A DNA stretch of 64,000 bases from Okapia johnstoni (Eukaryota > Chordata > Mammalia > Artiodactyla > Giraffidae). The notes under the pieces were generated by a model. It was given only the letters and a program-made list of their open reading frames with translations. It ran no database searches and was not told where the DNA came from. Location of the stretch: positions 49,978,001 through 50,042,000 of the forward strand of contig CM044312.1 in NCBI GenBank assembly GCA_024291935.2, read 5' to 3'. The position numbers were made by a program, and so were the translations under genes. Each line of letters starts with the position of its first letter. Within the stretch, counting starts at the first letter, position 1. Of the stretch, positions 37,826-49,340 are shown one piece after another.

Positions 37826-38734
37826 GAAAAGATGGGAAGAAAGTATAATTTTTCCACTTAGATTTGGAGATGAAGATACTTCTAACCCATTGGCCAACAA
37901 GGCTGTTTGTAGGAGGATAAAGCAGGCAGTTCGGAACCAAGAACTGCTTTTAGGGACTTTCCCCAGCATCCAGGGGGATCTCCTTTCCTAGCCAGGAGCA
38001 TTACTCTTTGGCAGCCTTCTTCTCTCTCCTAGAGCTTCCAGTAAAGGCCAAGACAAGCTGGATCAAACAGGGAAGCCTACTGTCTACTGAATCATTACCA
38101 TGGCATGTGAAGAAATTCTTACTCTAGGGGCCAACCTCAGAATGAATTTATTATGGTTCTCACTCTATGACTGGGACGCTGGCAAATATCAAAGAGGCAC
38201 TGACCAGCTCAATACTGGTAGCTAACAGTAGTATGAGGCCAACAAGGGGCTTCTCAGGACCCCATGCCACATGCATCTTCAGGAAGGAAAGAAAACAACA
38301 CGCATGGAAACCAACCAGACCTCTTCTGTGAGAACCCATTTTTCGGGTAGCATTGGTGGATAGCCTCCTGAGTGCCCTCAGGGATCTCAAGCCCTTCTAG
38401 GCTGGGCTGGCCCCTATCTGACCTCCCAGACTGAACCCCTGATCCTTCTGTTCCTCTGACCACCACAGGACCTTCCTACAGTGACCTAATGGGAAACATG
38501 GACTCTTCCTTTCCATCTGACAGCGTGTCACCCCCCAACACACACTGGCCTAAATGCCCTTTGACCCTAAGCCTTCCCTGGAGTGAGTGTGGATTCCTAA
38601 CACTAGAACATATGCTTTAGATCCTTTGAAGGAGCAAATTTGCCCTGCCCTCCATACCCCACCTGTACAGTGAGGGCTGCATTCTTTGTTATGTTCTGTT
38701 TCTTTCTAAAACACTCTCACTGGTGAACAAGACT
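37826..38734. other. Unassigned intergenic sequence
   Basis: No gene supported and no young repeat. The minus-strand ORFs at 38160-38466 overlap in two frames and have no recognisable family. Confidence 0.4.
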
Positions 38735-38935
38735 GCAAAGTGGTTTAGAGCATGGACTCTAGCATTCAATGCCTAGTTCAAACCCTAGCCTCACCATTTA
38801 CTAGCAGTGAGAATATGGGCCCTGGGTTTCACATCAGTAGGGCATGATGACAGCAACTTATCTTGCAAGGTTGTTGTGAGGGTTAAAGAGTTGATATGAG
38901 TAAAGTGCCTGGCAGTGGGAAGCCTTATGTAAGGC
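38735..38935 (+). repeat. MIR SINE
   Basis: Sense MIR: 'agtggtttagagcatggactc', 'accatttactagcagtgag', 'ggttgttgtgagggttaaag', 'gtaaagtgcctggcag'. Confidence 0.8.
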
Positions 38936-38949
38936 TACTGCTACTGTTC

Positions 38950-39345
38950 TTCTTAGGATACAACATCAGGTAGTGAGAGTACTCTGAATTTAAATTCAAA
39001 TGGATTCGAGGGTCCATGGATTTGGGGGCAAGTCACTTAAACCCTCTGTGCCTAAACTTCCGTATTTGTAAAGTCAGGTCAAAACATCCTTATGCATAGG
39101 GTTGTTATTGTTGTTGTTGCCTCAGTGGTAAAGAACCTGCCTGCCAATGCAAAAGACATGGGTTTGAACCTTGGGTTAGGAAGATCTCCTGGAGAAGGAA
39201 ATGGCAACCCACTCTAGTATTCTTGGCTGGATAATCCCATGGACAGAGGAACCTTGCAGGCTACAGTCCATGGGGTCACAAAGAGTTGGACATGACTGAG
39301 CATGCACATACAGGGTTGTTATGAGGATTAAAGGACCTAGCTGGT
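38950..39345 (+). repeat. MIR SINE split by a Bov-tA
   Basis: Left half 'ggggcaagtcacttaaaccctctgtgcc' and right half 'agggttgttatgaggattaaagg' are one MIR. The Bov-tA at 39109-39311 divides it. Confidence 0.7.
39109..39311 (+). mobile_element. Bov-tA SINE with perfect 11-bp duplication
   Basis: Sense Bov-tA, head 'cctcagtggtaaagaacctgcc', tail 'gacatgactgagcatgcac'. Duplication agggttgttat at 39098-39108 and 39312-39322. It lies about 100 bp upstream of the candidate PPP1R17 promoter. Confidence 0.92.
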
Positions 39346-39429
39346 TTGTCTGGACTTCTTACACACCAGGTCCTCAAAGCATTGTTCTGTGCATTGTTTT
39401 CGTAATGGACAATTATTACAATTGGGAGC

Positions 39430-39639
39430 AGTAGCTGTGAGATGAGTCCTTTTTCCCTCTCCATCCCCCTTGCCCTGGCGCCTGAGAAACAGAGCATCCC
39501 CATGGCAACAGCAGCAGCTGGTCCCTTGATAAGAGGAGCTGGAGACGGAGCCACTGCCACTGAGGAGCCGGCCCAGCTTCAGAGAGGAAGCGTTTCCTTC
39601 CCATTCCTTGCCTTCTCATCTCAGCACCTGCACTGCCTG
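39430..39639 (+). promoter_or_regulatory. PPP1R17: Candidate PPP1R17 promoter and non-coding first exon
   Basis: A GC-richer island in AT-rich surroundings, free of repeats. It contains an RFX/X-box-like palindrome at 39495-39509 (catccccatggcaac), one arm of which is a perfect GGCAAC half-site. A strong splice donor CTG|GTAAGT follows at 39639/39640. Just upstream (39375-39425) is an AT-rich stretch with two 'cattgtt' SOX-like motifs. The PPP1R17 start codon is 5.1 kb downstream on the same strand, with an acceptor-like tract before it, and no other gene lies between. PPP1R17 is known to begin with a non-coding exon. No TATA box is evident and the start site is not resolved. Assignment is inferred from position and donor quality. 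Confidence 0.5.
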
Positions 39640-40396
39640 GTAAGTGCTTCAGGTCTTTACTCTGAGAACATTTACGGTGAGAAAAGCAAGTTTCCAATAA
39701 GTTACTGTTTTGTGGTTGCTAAGACAAAGAAGGCTGCAGCTGGTGGTACAGGGGGCATGAGGGATAAAGGTACTTTCTGGAGCAAGACTAAGCTGGGGCT
39801 AAATGGGGACCTGGGAAAGTTAGCACTTTCAAGTCATTTTTCCAAGAGAAGTGGAGTCCTGAGTTCTGTAAGAACCAGAGCCCTCACAAATTAAATTGCG
39901 AAGTTTCACAATAAACACAGGTATATCTGTGTATTCACACAACAGTGTGGAGAGGCTTATCTTCCAAAGCTGAGAGTGTCCTAATCAAAAAACCTTTCTA
40001 TGTCCTACTTTGAGTAACAGTCATTCCTCGAGGAATACTGTAAATTTAGGTCTTCTAAAGGAACAAATTTGATTTTAAAATGTGGTGTTTTTGACCTGAA
40101 TTCAGTCCTCAGGTTAAAAATAGGTTTGACAAAAGATATGAATTTTTATATAACCTGAGGGTACGTTAATCAGATATCACATTGGGCTGTGGACATAACC
40201 TTCTAACTTTTTATTCCATCAAGTAAATCCAAGCCTGACTTATATAGGGAAATTCTTTAGAATATCACATGACTCAGCTAAGTGTCAGCTTGCTCCTGAG
40301 AATCAATGTTAGCATGTTCCCAAGGCCTGGAAACGGGTGTTTTGCAGTTGGTTTTTATCTTTCTCTCTCTCTTTTTTTTGCTTTGAAAAATAAAAG
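39640..40396. other. Putative PPP1R17 first intron, no repeat seen
   Basis: Unique AT-rich sequence. If 39430-39639 is exon 1, this is the start of a 5-kb first intron. Confidence 0.4.
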
Positions 40397-40600
40397 TGTA
40401 TTTTTTAAATTAATTTTTACTGGAGTATTATTGGTTTACAATGTTGTGTTAGTTTATATTGTATAGAGAAATGAGTCAGCAATACATATACATATATCCC
40501 TTCCCTTTTTGGACTTCCTTCCCATTCAGGTCACCACAGTGCTTTAAGTAGAGTCTCCTGTGCTGTACAGTATATTCTACTTTGGATTGTTCTTATCTCA
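40397..40600 (-). mobile_element. Artiodactyl L1 3' end, antisense
   Basis: Antisense L1 3' end: 'taatttttactggagtattattgg', 'tttacaatgttgtgttag', 'ctgtgctgtacagtatattc'. Confidence 0.7.
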
Positions 40601-40729
40601 TCATAGCTTCAGAAAAGGCCAGAAATGGGACAAGGAAATGGTTCCAGTGTTTCAATTTCAATGTGCATGTTGTAATTACAAGAAGCAGACTAAAAGAACC
40701 AAGAGCATTTCATATTTTTGAAATGGTAG

Positions 40730-40900
40730 CATATACTGGGAGCTTGACACACATTGTATTATTAATACTTTCAACAGCCCTGGAGAAGAGCCGCTACCCT
40801 GCCCATTTCACAGATGTGGAAACTAAGTTTCCAAGAGGGAATATAACTTCCCCAAGTTTACCCAGCTAGAGAATGGGACCAAGCATTTGTTTCTACCTCA
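40730..40900 (-). repeat. MIR SINE
   Basis: Reverse MIR: 'ctgcccatttcacagatgtgg', 'cttccccaagtttacccagc'. Confidence 0.7.
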
Positions 40901-41110
40901 TATTACCTGACAGCACCAAATGCTTACAGTCAGTGAGGGATTTTCTGTCTATGAATTAAACCACATATTCTAACACCCACCTGAGAATCCACTCATCGTT
41001 AAGGACAAAATGCACAGAGGCTTTTCTGACCTTATACTCAACGGATCTGTTTCAGCTACAGGAATAGCATGACTGTCCTCCTGAAAGAGGAATCAGCTCT
41101 GAGCTAGTGG

Positions 41111-41318
41111 GCTCCCCAGGTGTCTCAGAGGTAATGAATTCACCTGCCAATGCAGGAGATGTGGGTTTGATCCCTGGGTGAGGAAGATCACTTGGAGAAG
41201 GAAATGGCAACCCACTCCAGTATTCTTGCCTGGAGAATCCCATGGACAGAGGAACCTGACAGCCTACAGCCCATGAGGTCACAGAGTCAGACACAACTGA
41301 GCAACTGTTCACACACAC
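41111..41318 (+). mobile_element. Bov-tA SINE with perfect 12-bp duplication
   Basis: Sense Bov-tA, head 'gctccccaggtgtctcagagg', tail 'gagcaactgttcacacacac'. Duplication ctgagctagtgg at 41099-41110 and 41319-41330. Confidence 0.94.
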
Positions 41319-41330
41319 CTGAGCTAGTGG

Positions 41331-44300
41331 AGTTAGGGTCCCTCCAGGCATCCTTGGCTTCCGCATGCTCTGGCACGCCTGTCCTGCAACCATGCACTCC
41401 CTTCCCTGCAACCCAGTTCCCTAGACCTTTCCGTTTCTTTTCTCAAAAGACACCATTGTCATTAATAAACCCTAGGTATTGACATCAATTAATGGAGCTC
41501 CTCTCAGTTGCATTTGTATTTACAAGTGTGTCTCTGAGAAGAACAATGTGAGAATTAGCAAGAGGAATTACAACAGTTTAGTGGTCAGGGTCCTGAAAAC
41601 CTCTTTAAACTCCTGAAATACCGTCACCTGGTCTCTTGCACATGCTACACCAATCCAATCACATTCTCTCAAACAACAACGAGAAAAGTCAGACAGACCC
41701 ATGCTTTCTTCTCTAATGGGGAAATCCAAAAACCAAATTTATTTTTGTTAAAGTCAACATAAATTCATTCTGTAGCAAAATCTGACATAAAAGATAAATG
41801 ATTTTGTAGTTTAGTGTGAATGCTCGCATTTTTGCTGCAGAAGTAATGCCTGTGGTTGTGGTACTTCCTGTGACCCCTCTGGACATGCTACATAATCAAA
41901 GTTGCCTGATTTCCAGCACACAGGTAGCCCCAGGCTTTTCAGAAGAAGGTGAAAAGGCTGATATTGACAGTCACAGTGGCAGTTAGAGTATGAGTATTAA
42001 AATTCAGAGACCACACTGAACCAATAAGTGGAAAAGAATGCTAAAGAATCACAAATCTTTGACTAGAAAACAGCTTATAAAATACCCTTAAGGCATCTCT
42101 TTAGTCCCTAGCCCTCTGGCTAGAATCCAAAGACCCAGAGGACCAGGTGCTTAGGTATGAAAGAAAGAGCTGATGCTTCAGAAAGTTCCCAACTAACAGA
42201 GAGCTGCTGAGGGAGATGATGAAAGCTTCCCTGGACAGCATGACAAAGGCAACATCCATTTGTTGTGCTTGGTGTGGGGGCTGAATTCAAGAGAGGAATG
42301 CATGGGCACAGTCAGGAATAGGAAGAGAAATATTCCATTTCCTAGTTTAAGGATGAGGCCAGCTCCTGATTTACAGCAGTTCAATTATCCAGAGCACCCC
42401 TTCTCACTGAATGTGGAAAAGCAGAGGGGGTAGGGAGATGGAGAACATCTTCTATTATGTGCTAAACAGGCACATAAAATGACAGTCCTCAGTAAGGTGA
42501 TGCTTAACTCCAAATCTCTCTCTTCTATTTGTTCCTTTCTTTGTGTGAAGGTTTTCTGCCAAGAAGATTGTAGGGACATCATCCATAATAAAAGTAGCTT
42601 CTAATCCCACGGGCAAAACACATCCCTGCCCAGCAAGTGGTAGTTTTGTGATGTAAAATCCCAAATGTGAAAAATCATCCCTCAGACCCCTGCAAACAGA
42701 GGCTTACCATCATTCTTTCATTCACACTGATTTAAAATAGTGATGTTTTCCCCCATAGATACTAGGTGCTATCTTAGGGAGCAATCATGTGTCAGTTCCG
42801 TGACTAATTACCAGAGAGACTTGCCTTGTCCAGGGACTTCTGAACTTCACAGTTCACCCGCCAAGGGCAGCCTCCTCTTTCTCAAGTCCTGTAAGGTGAG
42901 AGCCAGTTTTCTCAGATGAAGGCTGGCCATCCCACGGTTCAGCATCCAGATGAAAATTAGTCAATGATTTTTCGAATTTTTTCAGTTCCTCAGCAGGTCT
43001 TCCTTAGCCAGATATCTAAGAAGGTATAGACAATGTTATGTAACAGTGACTGCCATCAACTCAATGCCTACAATGTTCAAAGCACAGAGCTACTGTTTAA
43101 TCATCACAGTAACCCTACAGGATAGTTACTATTAAGTCTATTCTACAGATAAGAGAACTGAGGCTAAGAATGGGAGACAGAGAGGAACATACGTCCCCAG
43201 GTACCAGTCTGTGGGTACCCCAGGAAGACGCTGACTTTGGCAAATTCTACCACAGAGACTGCAGCCTGTAGGGAGAAAGGGCAGAAATGACTCTATTGCA
43301 CTTGGGCTTCATCTATCCTCATGACATCACGATGATTTAGTCACTTCATCAAAGTCATATAGCTTTTAGTTAAAAGACTGAGATTTAACGTAGATCTGTT
43401 TGGCTTGAAAGCTCAGATTCAAATTAAATAACCAGTTATTGAGCACATAGGAGCAGCCATATGATCCAAGTGAAAAGACCAGCCTAACTATAGTTTGGAG
43501 AAGAGAGGGTACTCCCACCAGAGAGGACCTAGAGTAGAAGGTAAGAGGTATGGGTTCAAGTGATGATTCTGACTCTAAGTATGTATTTAATTGTAAGTCA
43601 TTTTAGGCCCTTTGAGTCTCCATTTCTTTTTCAAGAGAATGAATATTTTAACTAGATCCTGCATGGGGTGACCTTCAGCCCAAATCTATGAAAAGGCCCA
43701 TGAATTTCTCCCCAAAGAGACGAAAGATTGATTTGAGTAGGTGCACCGGCCATATTTGATGACTTTGCCTCCAGAACTCAGCCCTAAATCCCCTCATCCC
43801 AAATGATGGTCCCATAGCTTTCTTTTCCATGCAAGCAGGTAGGAACTGGCCACCCAAGTTAGCAGTGTACTTCTTTATGGGTCCAGGGAATTGGCAGTCA
43901 GTCTCCATATAAACACTAAAAACAATAGTCTGAATTGATTTCTGCTGAAGTCACTCAGAGCAGTCAGTCTTCTCAGAATGACACTAAAAGCTGGTTCAAG
44001 TAATCTGTTAATGGCTCCATCTGCTCCACAATGATCTCAGCTTGTAGGGGGAGAAGCCCTCTAGCCTTCCCAGAGAACATTAGCATATTCCTCAGAAGAC
44101 AACTGAGTTGAACTAATTCTATGAGCTTGAAATGTTAACACAATTGGTGTGTGTATGTATTCTTCTGCATACCGGTGATCCAAGAATCTCAAGAAAAGAG
44201 GACAAACTGGTTCCTTTCAATAGTATTCCTCTCCAACCATTATTGTTATGGTAGAACATGAGTAATAAATTATCCAAAAGAAATAGAAGATAGGCAGACT

Positions 44301-44730
44301 CTAATGAAGATTTCCTATAAATCTCATCTAATGCATTCCTAATTCAGACCTGACATATGTCCATTCTGAATTTCTACTCCTCCTGGACAATGGCTACAAC
44401 TAATAGCTCTGAAAAGTTCAATGGATTTGCGGTTTAGGAAAGATGGGCAATGGCAGGGGGGAGGGGGAAGAGGAAACAGATTTGCTCTAATGTCAGAAAT
44501 CTCTAGAGAGAAAATAATAAAGATCTATTTTGAGACCTGGATATTTTCCTACCAGCATTGTAATATGAATAGGGAAGAAGTCTCAACACTTCATAGTTAC
44601 AAGCATGTAATAAGTGTTCAATATATATACTTATTTAATAAGTGAGTGAATAAGCAGAAGACATACTAATGGTCTTATTTCTATACTCCTGTGGTGCTGG
44701 AGAAGAAATCCACACACCTGCTCTCCTTTG
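41331..44730. other. Repeat-poor stretch upstream of PPP1R17 coding exon 1
   Basis: 3.4 kb with only a MIR (43040-43175, reverse) recognised. No coding exon is supported. The last 60 bases before the start codon include a pyrimidine-rich tract ('tcttatttctatactcctg') that could be the acceptor of the first coding exon, with an AG at about 44701-44705. Confidence 0.45.
43040..43175 (-). repeat. MIR SINE fragment
   Basis: Reverse MIR: 'aatcatcacagtaaccctacagg', 'ctattctacagataagagaactgagg'. Confidence 0.65.
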
Positions 44731-44812
44731 ATGATGTCTACTGAGCAAATGCAGCCTCTTGAACTCTCAGAAGACAGACTGGATAAGCTAGACCCTCGCT
44801 GCGGCCGCTTAG
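44731..44812 (+). CDS. PPP1R17: PPP1R17 coding exon 1 (start codon)
   Basis: First coding part of PPP1R17 (G-substrate, C7orf16), a small, heat-stable, largely disordered phosphoprotein. When phosphorylated by cGMP-dependent kinase it inhibits protein phosphatases PP1/PP2A, chiefly in cerebellar Purkinje cells. The exon encodes residues 1-27 and the first base of codon 28: MMSTEQMQPLELSEDRLDKL, then DPRCGRL. I start at 44731, where two ATGs are adjacent; the TTG just upstream is not a plausible start. Donor is cttag|gtaaat, codon phase 1. The following exon starts with two bases that complete an Asp codon. The preceding acceptor is not certain (an AG at 44701-44705 is likely), so the exon's non-coding left part is not drawn. 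Confidence 0.95.
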
Positions 44813-46964
44813 GTAAATGCTACAGTGTGAATGTCAGTGGTGAAAGTCAGAAACGGGGCATCTCTGCCATTCAGTTTGCAAGCAAGTCAGAGGGAGGGTC
44901 CCTGAAACCTGATAGTTTGAGATTTCTGGTGACAGCCAACACCAGATGGACAGGGAAATAGCCCACGGGTCTGTGGGGTCTGTCATGTAAATACTAGCTG
45001 AAGCGCTGGAGAGAAGTTCATTAGAATTTAAAAAAGAGAGAAGAGGCATTGTCCTCTTTTTTGGGTCTGACAGAGTCCCAGGCAGAGCATTTTTGAGGCC
45101 ATAAATGGAGAGTGGCAGTCTAGCTTGTTTCCAGTATTTCCCGGCACACTTACACCCCATGTGCAGTGCCAATAAAATATTTCAAATATCTCTCTTTGCC
45201 TATCAAGACAGAATTTTAAATAGCCTTTTTCTGCTTTATTGTCAATCTGTTTCCTTTCCAGAACTGACTTTCTGCATAACCTTTGTAATGAAAATACCAG
45301 AAACATTTCTGCCTCTACCCATTTCTAAAAATGAGACACTCAGACTTTTGATGGATGGGCCTTTTGCATATTCATAGCCTTTGTTTATGCTGCGCCTGGT
45401 TATGACTCCACACCCCCCACCACCTCTCCCTTCTCCTCATTTACTATCAAGATATGTTGTACTCAGGATTTCTCTAAAAATCGGGGAAATGCATTTGAAG
45501 TAAAATTTCACTCATTCAAGCATACATTCAACAAATATCTACTCACTGTTACTAAGGAGATAAAACACAAGACACCTGTCATCAAAGAGCGCAGGGAAAA
45601 CATATGCATAAATAATAACTAGATTATCCTTTAAAGGTGTTACATGAGTAAAAATGCTGTGGATACTTATAAAATGAGAAAGGACACACAGGACTAGAAT
45701 TAGTGAGGTAAGATGAAGATGGGGTTGGGTGAGAGGGTTGGGCTTTCCTCTGAGCCTTTGGGAACGTGTTGGGGGTTAGCAATGGCCAGAGGGAATATTT
45801 TTTAAGTATCTGAAATATATTAAATGTATCAAATGATTTACATCATCAACAAATTTAATTCCCTCTGTCTTTGTCTTTCTCTCACACACATACATGCATT
45901 GATTTAATATTATCCCCATCTTATAAGTTGAGAGAATATTACAGTTCCTAAGTATTAAGACTCCCCCCCCCCAACAAAAAAAAAAAAACAGAAATTTTGG
46001 TCAAGTTCTCAGAACTAACAACAAACAGAGTCAAAATTTTAACTCAGATCGGTCTAACTCCACCTAATCATTGTTTCAACATATGCATTTATTGGTGGGA
46101 AAAACAATTAAGAATAAAATTATCCAAAGGATATATGACCTTTAATCTCCAAGAAGGCTCTAGGGGATAGATCCAGCTCTGGAGATAGATGATTAGGAAA
46201 TGACGTGCTAAAACAATGACAAAGGAGCTCAAAGCACAGCCACAGAAACCAAAGCACAGAGGAGAAAGACAGAGCAGAGAAAATACCTTTATGGGCATTG
46301 GGGGTGTCAGATGGAATTAACTGTATACAATGACATCTGATGGACCTGATGCAGAATCCAGACTTCAAAGGCTCTGGTGAGATAATGCAGGGGAGTGGGG
46401 AGTGTAAGGAGATGAATAAGAAGATAAGAGGGCCTGGGTTGGGATAAGTAAACAGGAGAATTGTAAAGCCAGGGGGCAGTGTAAAGACCAGTGCTGAAGT
46501 GTAAGCGTTAATCATTGGTGTGACTTGACCAGCCATAGAAATGAAAGCTGTGAGGAATAGACAGAACCTTGCTGCAAGATCAAAGAGAGAATAAGGCTCC
46601 CTCCCGGCCCTTGGGCCCTCCAAAGAGAGCAAGGCTTGAGTAAAGAAAATCCAGGAGGAGCATTCTGGCACAGAGAACCTGTTCCCCAATCTGAAATGTA
46701 TTTTAAATTCCTCTTTGCCTTGATTATCCATCCCATTTGAGTTCCCTTCATTTGGAGTTTTACAAAATTCTAGTTTTCCCTTTTATTGCATACATCCATA
46801 CATGCAAAGTCCTGCATAGAAGAGGCCACAATCAATAAATGCTTTTCTTTTTCAGACCAAAAGAGTCCTCCCTCCCATCAGATTTAACTGTAAACCAAGC
46901 AGTCTGTGACTGAACCCTTGCTCATGTCATATTCTTTTTTTTCTTTGCATCTTGTCAAAATCAG
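44813..46964 (+). other. PPP1R17: PPP1R17 intron, mostly unique
   Basis: No exon is supported inside. A MIR lies at 45820-46065 and a C/A low-complexity run at 45963-45988. Minus-strand ORFs at 46089-46751 overlap in three frames and have no family signature. Confidence 0.6.
45820..46065 (-). repeat. MIR SINE, degenerate
   Basis: Reverse MIR pieces 'atattatccccatcttataag' and 'ctcagatcggtctaactccac', with a CT/CA-rich insertion between. Confidence 0.5.
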
Positions 46965-47117
46965 ATGATCTTTCAGACCAGTTTATTAAGGACTGTGATC
47001 TCAAAAAGAAGCCTATAAAGGGGAAAAATGTACAAGTCACCCTGAATGTTGAGTCAGACCAGAAAAAACCAAGGAGAAAAGACACACCGGCCCTGCATGT
47101 TCCACCTTTCATACCAG
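46965..47117 (+). CDS. PPP1R17: PPP1R17 coding exon 2 (first phosphorylation repeat)
   Basis: A 153-nt exon (51 codons, phase 1 at both ends) coding for residues 28-78 plus one base. Acceptor is ttgtcaaaatcag, donor ccag|gtaatg. It contains the first copy of the phosphorylation motif, [11 protein letters not shown], in which Thr68 is the cGMP-dependent-kinase site known for this protein. Upstream is a lysine-rich stretch ([11 protein letters not shown]). No disabling change is seen. Length, phase and motif position match those of the exon at 48389, which suggests the two arose by tandem exon duplication. Confidence 0.96.
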
Positions 47118-48388
47118 GTAATGGACAATGAGGTCAGTTTGCACGTCTGTAAAAGGGAACCGCTGGCTTCTAGATCACATGGATCTTACATTTTTTTTCC
47201 CTTAAATAGTTCTATATTTTTCAGTCACTGGTACAGTCTCTGCATTTGTCTTATTTACTCTAAGGAAGGTCACTATAACATATAAATTCTAAAATATGAG
47301 TGGATAACACAAGTTAACTTTTCTCTCATCAATGGAAGTTGGACAAGTGGAGAGGCAGGCTTTGCTCCAAACAGTCATTCAGGGACTCAAGACAATGGAC
47401 ACCATCAGCACTTGGCTTCTAAAGCCCCCGTAGGCACGTGCATCCAGCAGACCCAGGGCAGACAGAGTGGAGGGTTGGTGGGCACACACATTTTCCTCAG
47501 TCACTTCCTCACCCAACTGCAAGGAGGGCTGAGAAATGCAGCCCAGGTCTGAGCCAGGAGAAGAACAGAACAGTCTTGGGAACAGCTAACGAGTCTCTGT
47601 AACAATCGTGCATATGACTTGTGACACTCTCTTGTTTCCAAAAGTTTTGTCTTATTTCCTTTACCCCTTCCATCCAGGCCATTTATTTAATGTCCTCTCT
47701 ATTCACAACCTACTCTTAGGGAGACAAAAGAAATAGAACTTTTCCTTTCTGGAAAGAAACTTTCCATTTTATAAGAGATAAGAGAGAAACATGCAGTAAG
47801 AGATAACATCATAAAGGAGGGTCTCAGATAAGGACCCTGGGAGCTCAGTGTGGGCTATGAACTGTAGACTGTTTTCTAGAGGAGGCTGTTTTTAGAGAGT
47901 TTGTGAATAATGGAGAGAATGTTCACATGTAGAAGAGGGGAGAGGAGGCAGGTGGTGGAAGCAGAGAAGTGGAAGCCAGTGAAGAACGTAGTAGCACATA
48001 GCTTATGGAACAGCAAATGCCCCACCATTCTAGCAAGGGGAGGCTTCAGCAGCAGACAAAACTCAGCTCAATTCCTCCAGCACATCTTTGCCTCACTTTC
48101 CTTAGCAAAGCAACAGTGGTAGTATTAAAAAACCTCATGATTCTGTGAGGCTAAAATGAAATCAGTCATGTAAAAACCCTTTATATAAAGCATGTTATCT
48201 AGTGTAGCCTCCATAGATATGAATTCTTATGATAAAGAAACTGTTTTTATTAAGATATTTGAAAAGTTGATTATTAAGATGATGTTTGCACATCACCAGA
48301 TGCGTGTGCAAATATGGACACACTGTCCTTGTGTTCTGAGACATATGTGTTTGACCCTGTTTCTCCCTCTGTTCTCCTAACTATGCAG

Positions 48389-48541
48389 ACGTCCTTTCAG
48401 AACATTTAATTACAAGATACGATGTCCAAGACATACATCCAAAGGGCAAAATGAGTCCAGTTCTTCATAACACTGACCTGGAACAGAAAAAGCCAAGGAG
48501 AAAAGACACACCTGCACTGCACGTGTCCCCCTTTGCAGCAG
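48389..48541 (+). CDS. PPP1R17: PPP1R17 coding exon 3 (second phosphorylation repeat)
   Basis: Also 153 nt, phase 1-1, coding for residues 79-129 plus one base (codon 79 is completed from the previous exon as Asp). Acceptor is ctatgcag, donor gcag|gtaaaa. It carries the second motif [13 protein letters not shown] with Thr119, exactly 51 residues after Thr68. The sequence before it (ITRYDVQDIHPKGKMSPVLH) is diverged from the first repeat. Together the two exons form the inhibitory core of the protein. Open frames around it at 48451-48803 are read-through of this exon or shadows. Confidence 0.96.
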
Positions 48542-49209
48542 GTAAAAGAGCTGGTACAGGGCATTTGCAAGGGGTGATGGGAACAGGTCAAGAGCCTTGC
48601 CATCTGGAGTGCCACAGGCACAGCCTTTGTCCTGGCCCAGCAGTCTGTGTCTCGCAGGAATGTTCACGGGAGGAGTATTTACTGCTTCTTCTCAGGTTTG
48701 CTTTCCTTGCAGTTTCCCTGGGGCTGACTTGGAGCTGGGTGAGGATCAGAGCACAACTCATGCTTCAGCAGAACTGGTCAGATCCACTGAGTCAATGAAA
48801 TAGAAATGTCAGTGGGTCCTTGAAAAGAATTTAAATATCCTCCTCCCCAGTCACCCCGGGATCTTGCATCCTATGATTGGTGGTTGATTCTCCCAAGACA
48901 CCTGGATATGTTGACTAAATCCTCAAAAGAAGAGAGGGAGAGGGAGAGAGAGCGAGCTGCAAAAATAATGATAGCTCTCTCTATGTGAGTCAAATCAAAC
49001 CAAAAAATCTTGCTGAACTATGGGCACAAACCCACACTACAGGGCAACCAGTGTGTGTGTGAGGTATAGTCTTGTCCCTGAGAATTTTAGGACAAGTTGG
49101 GAAATTGGGCAATGAGATGAGTACAGTCATGGTCAGAGTATAAGATGGGAGTGTGTGTGTTTGTTTCATATAGATAGTCTGGGGTGGGAGAATGGCAGAG
49201 GAGAAAATG

Positions 49210-49340
49210 CACTAATGTTTATTGAAAGCCTACTAAATGTTAGGGTACTGGATTTGGCATGTCTCGTGGATTTTCAAAAAATCAACTGAATAACAATAAA
49301 GTAGATATCATCTCACTTTACAGATATAGAAACTGAGCCT
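49210..49340 (-). repeat. MIR SINE fragment
   Basis: Reverse MIR: 'tttattgaaagcctactaaatg', 'ctcactttacagatatagaaactgag'. Confidence 0.65.

Noticed and set aside
39442..39894. 150-codon + strand ORF over the candidate promoter
   Set aside because: It crosses a strong splice donor at 39640, overlaps minus-strand ORFs, and has Ala/Ser-rich text with no family signature; best explained by the GC-richer island having few stops.
46120..46731. 203-codon minus-strand ORF in a PPP1R17 intron
   Set aside because: Leu/Phe/Pro-rich with no recognisable domain, overlapped by two other frames, and without splice or promoter context. I cannot exclude an unknown exon, but see nothing that supports one.
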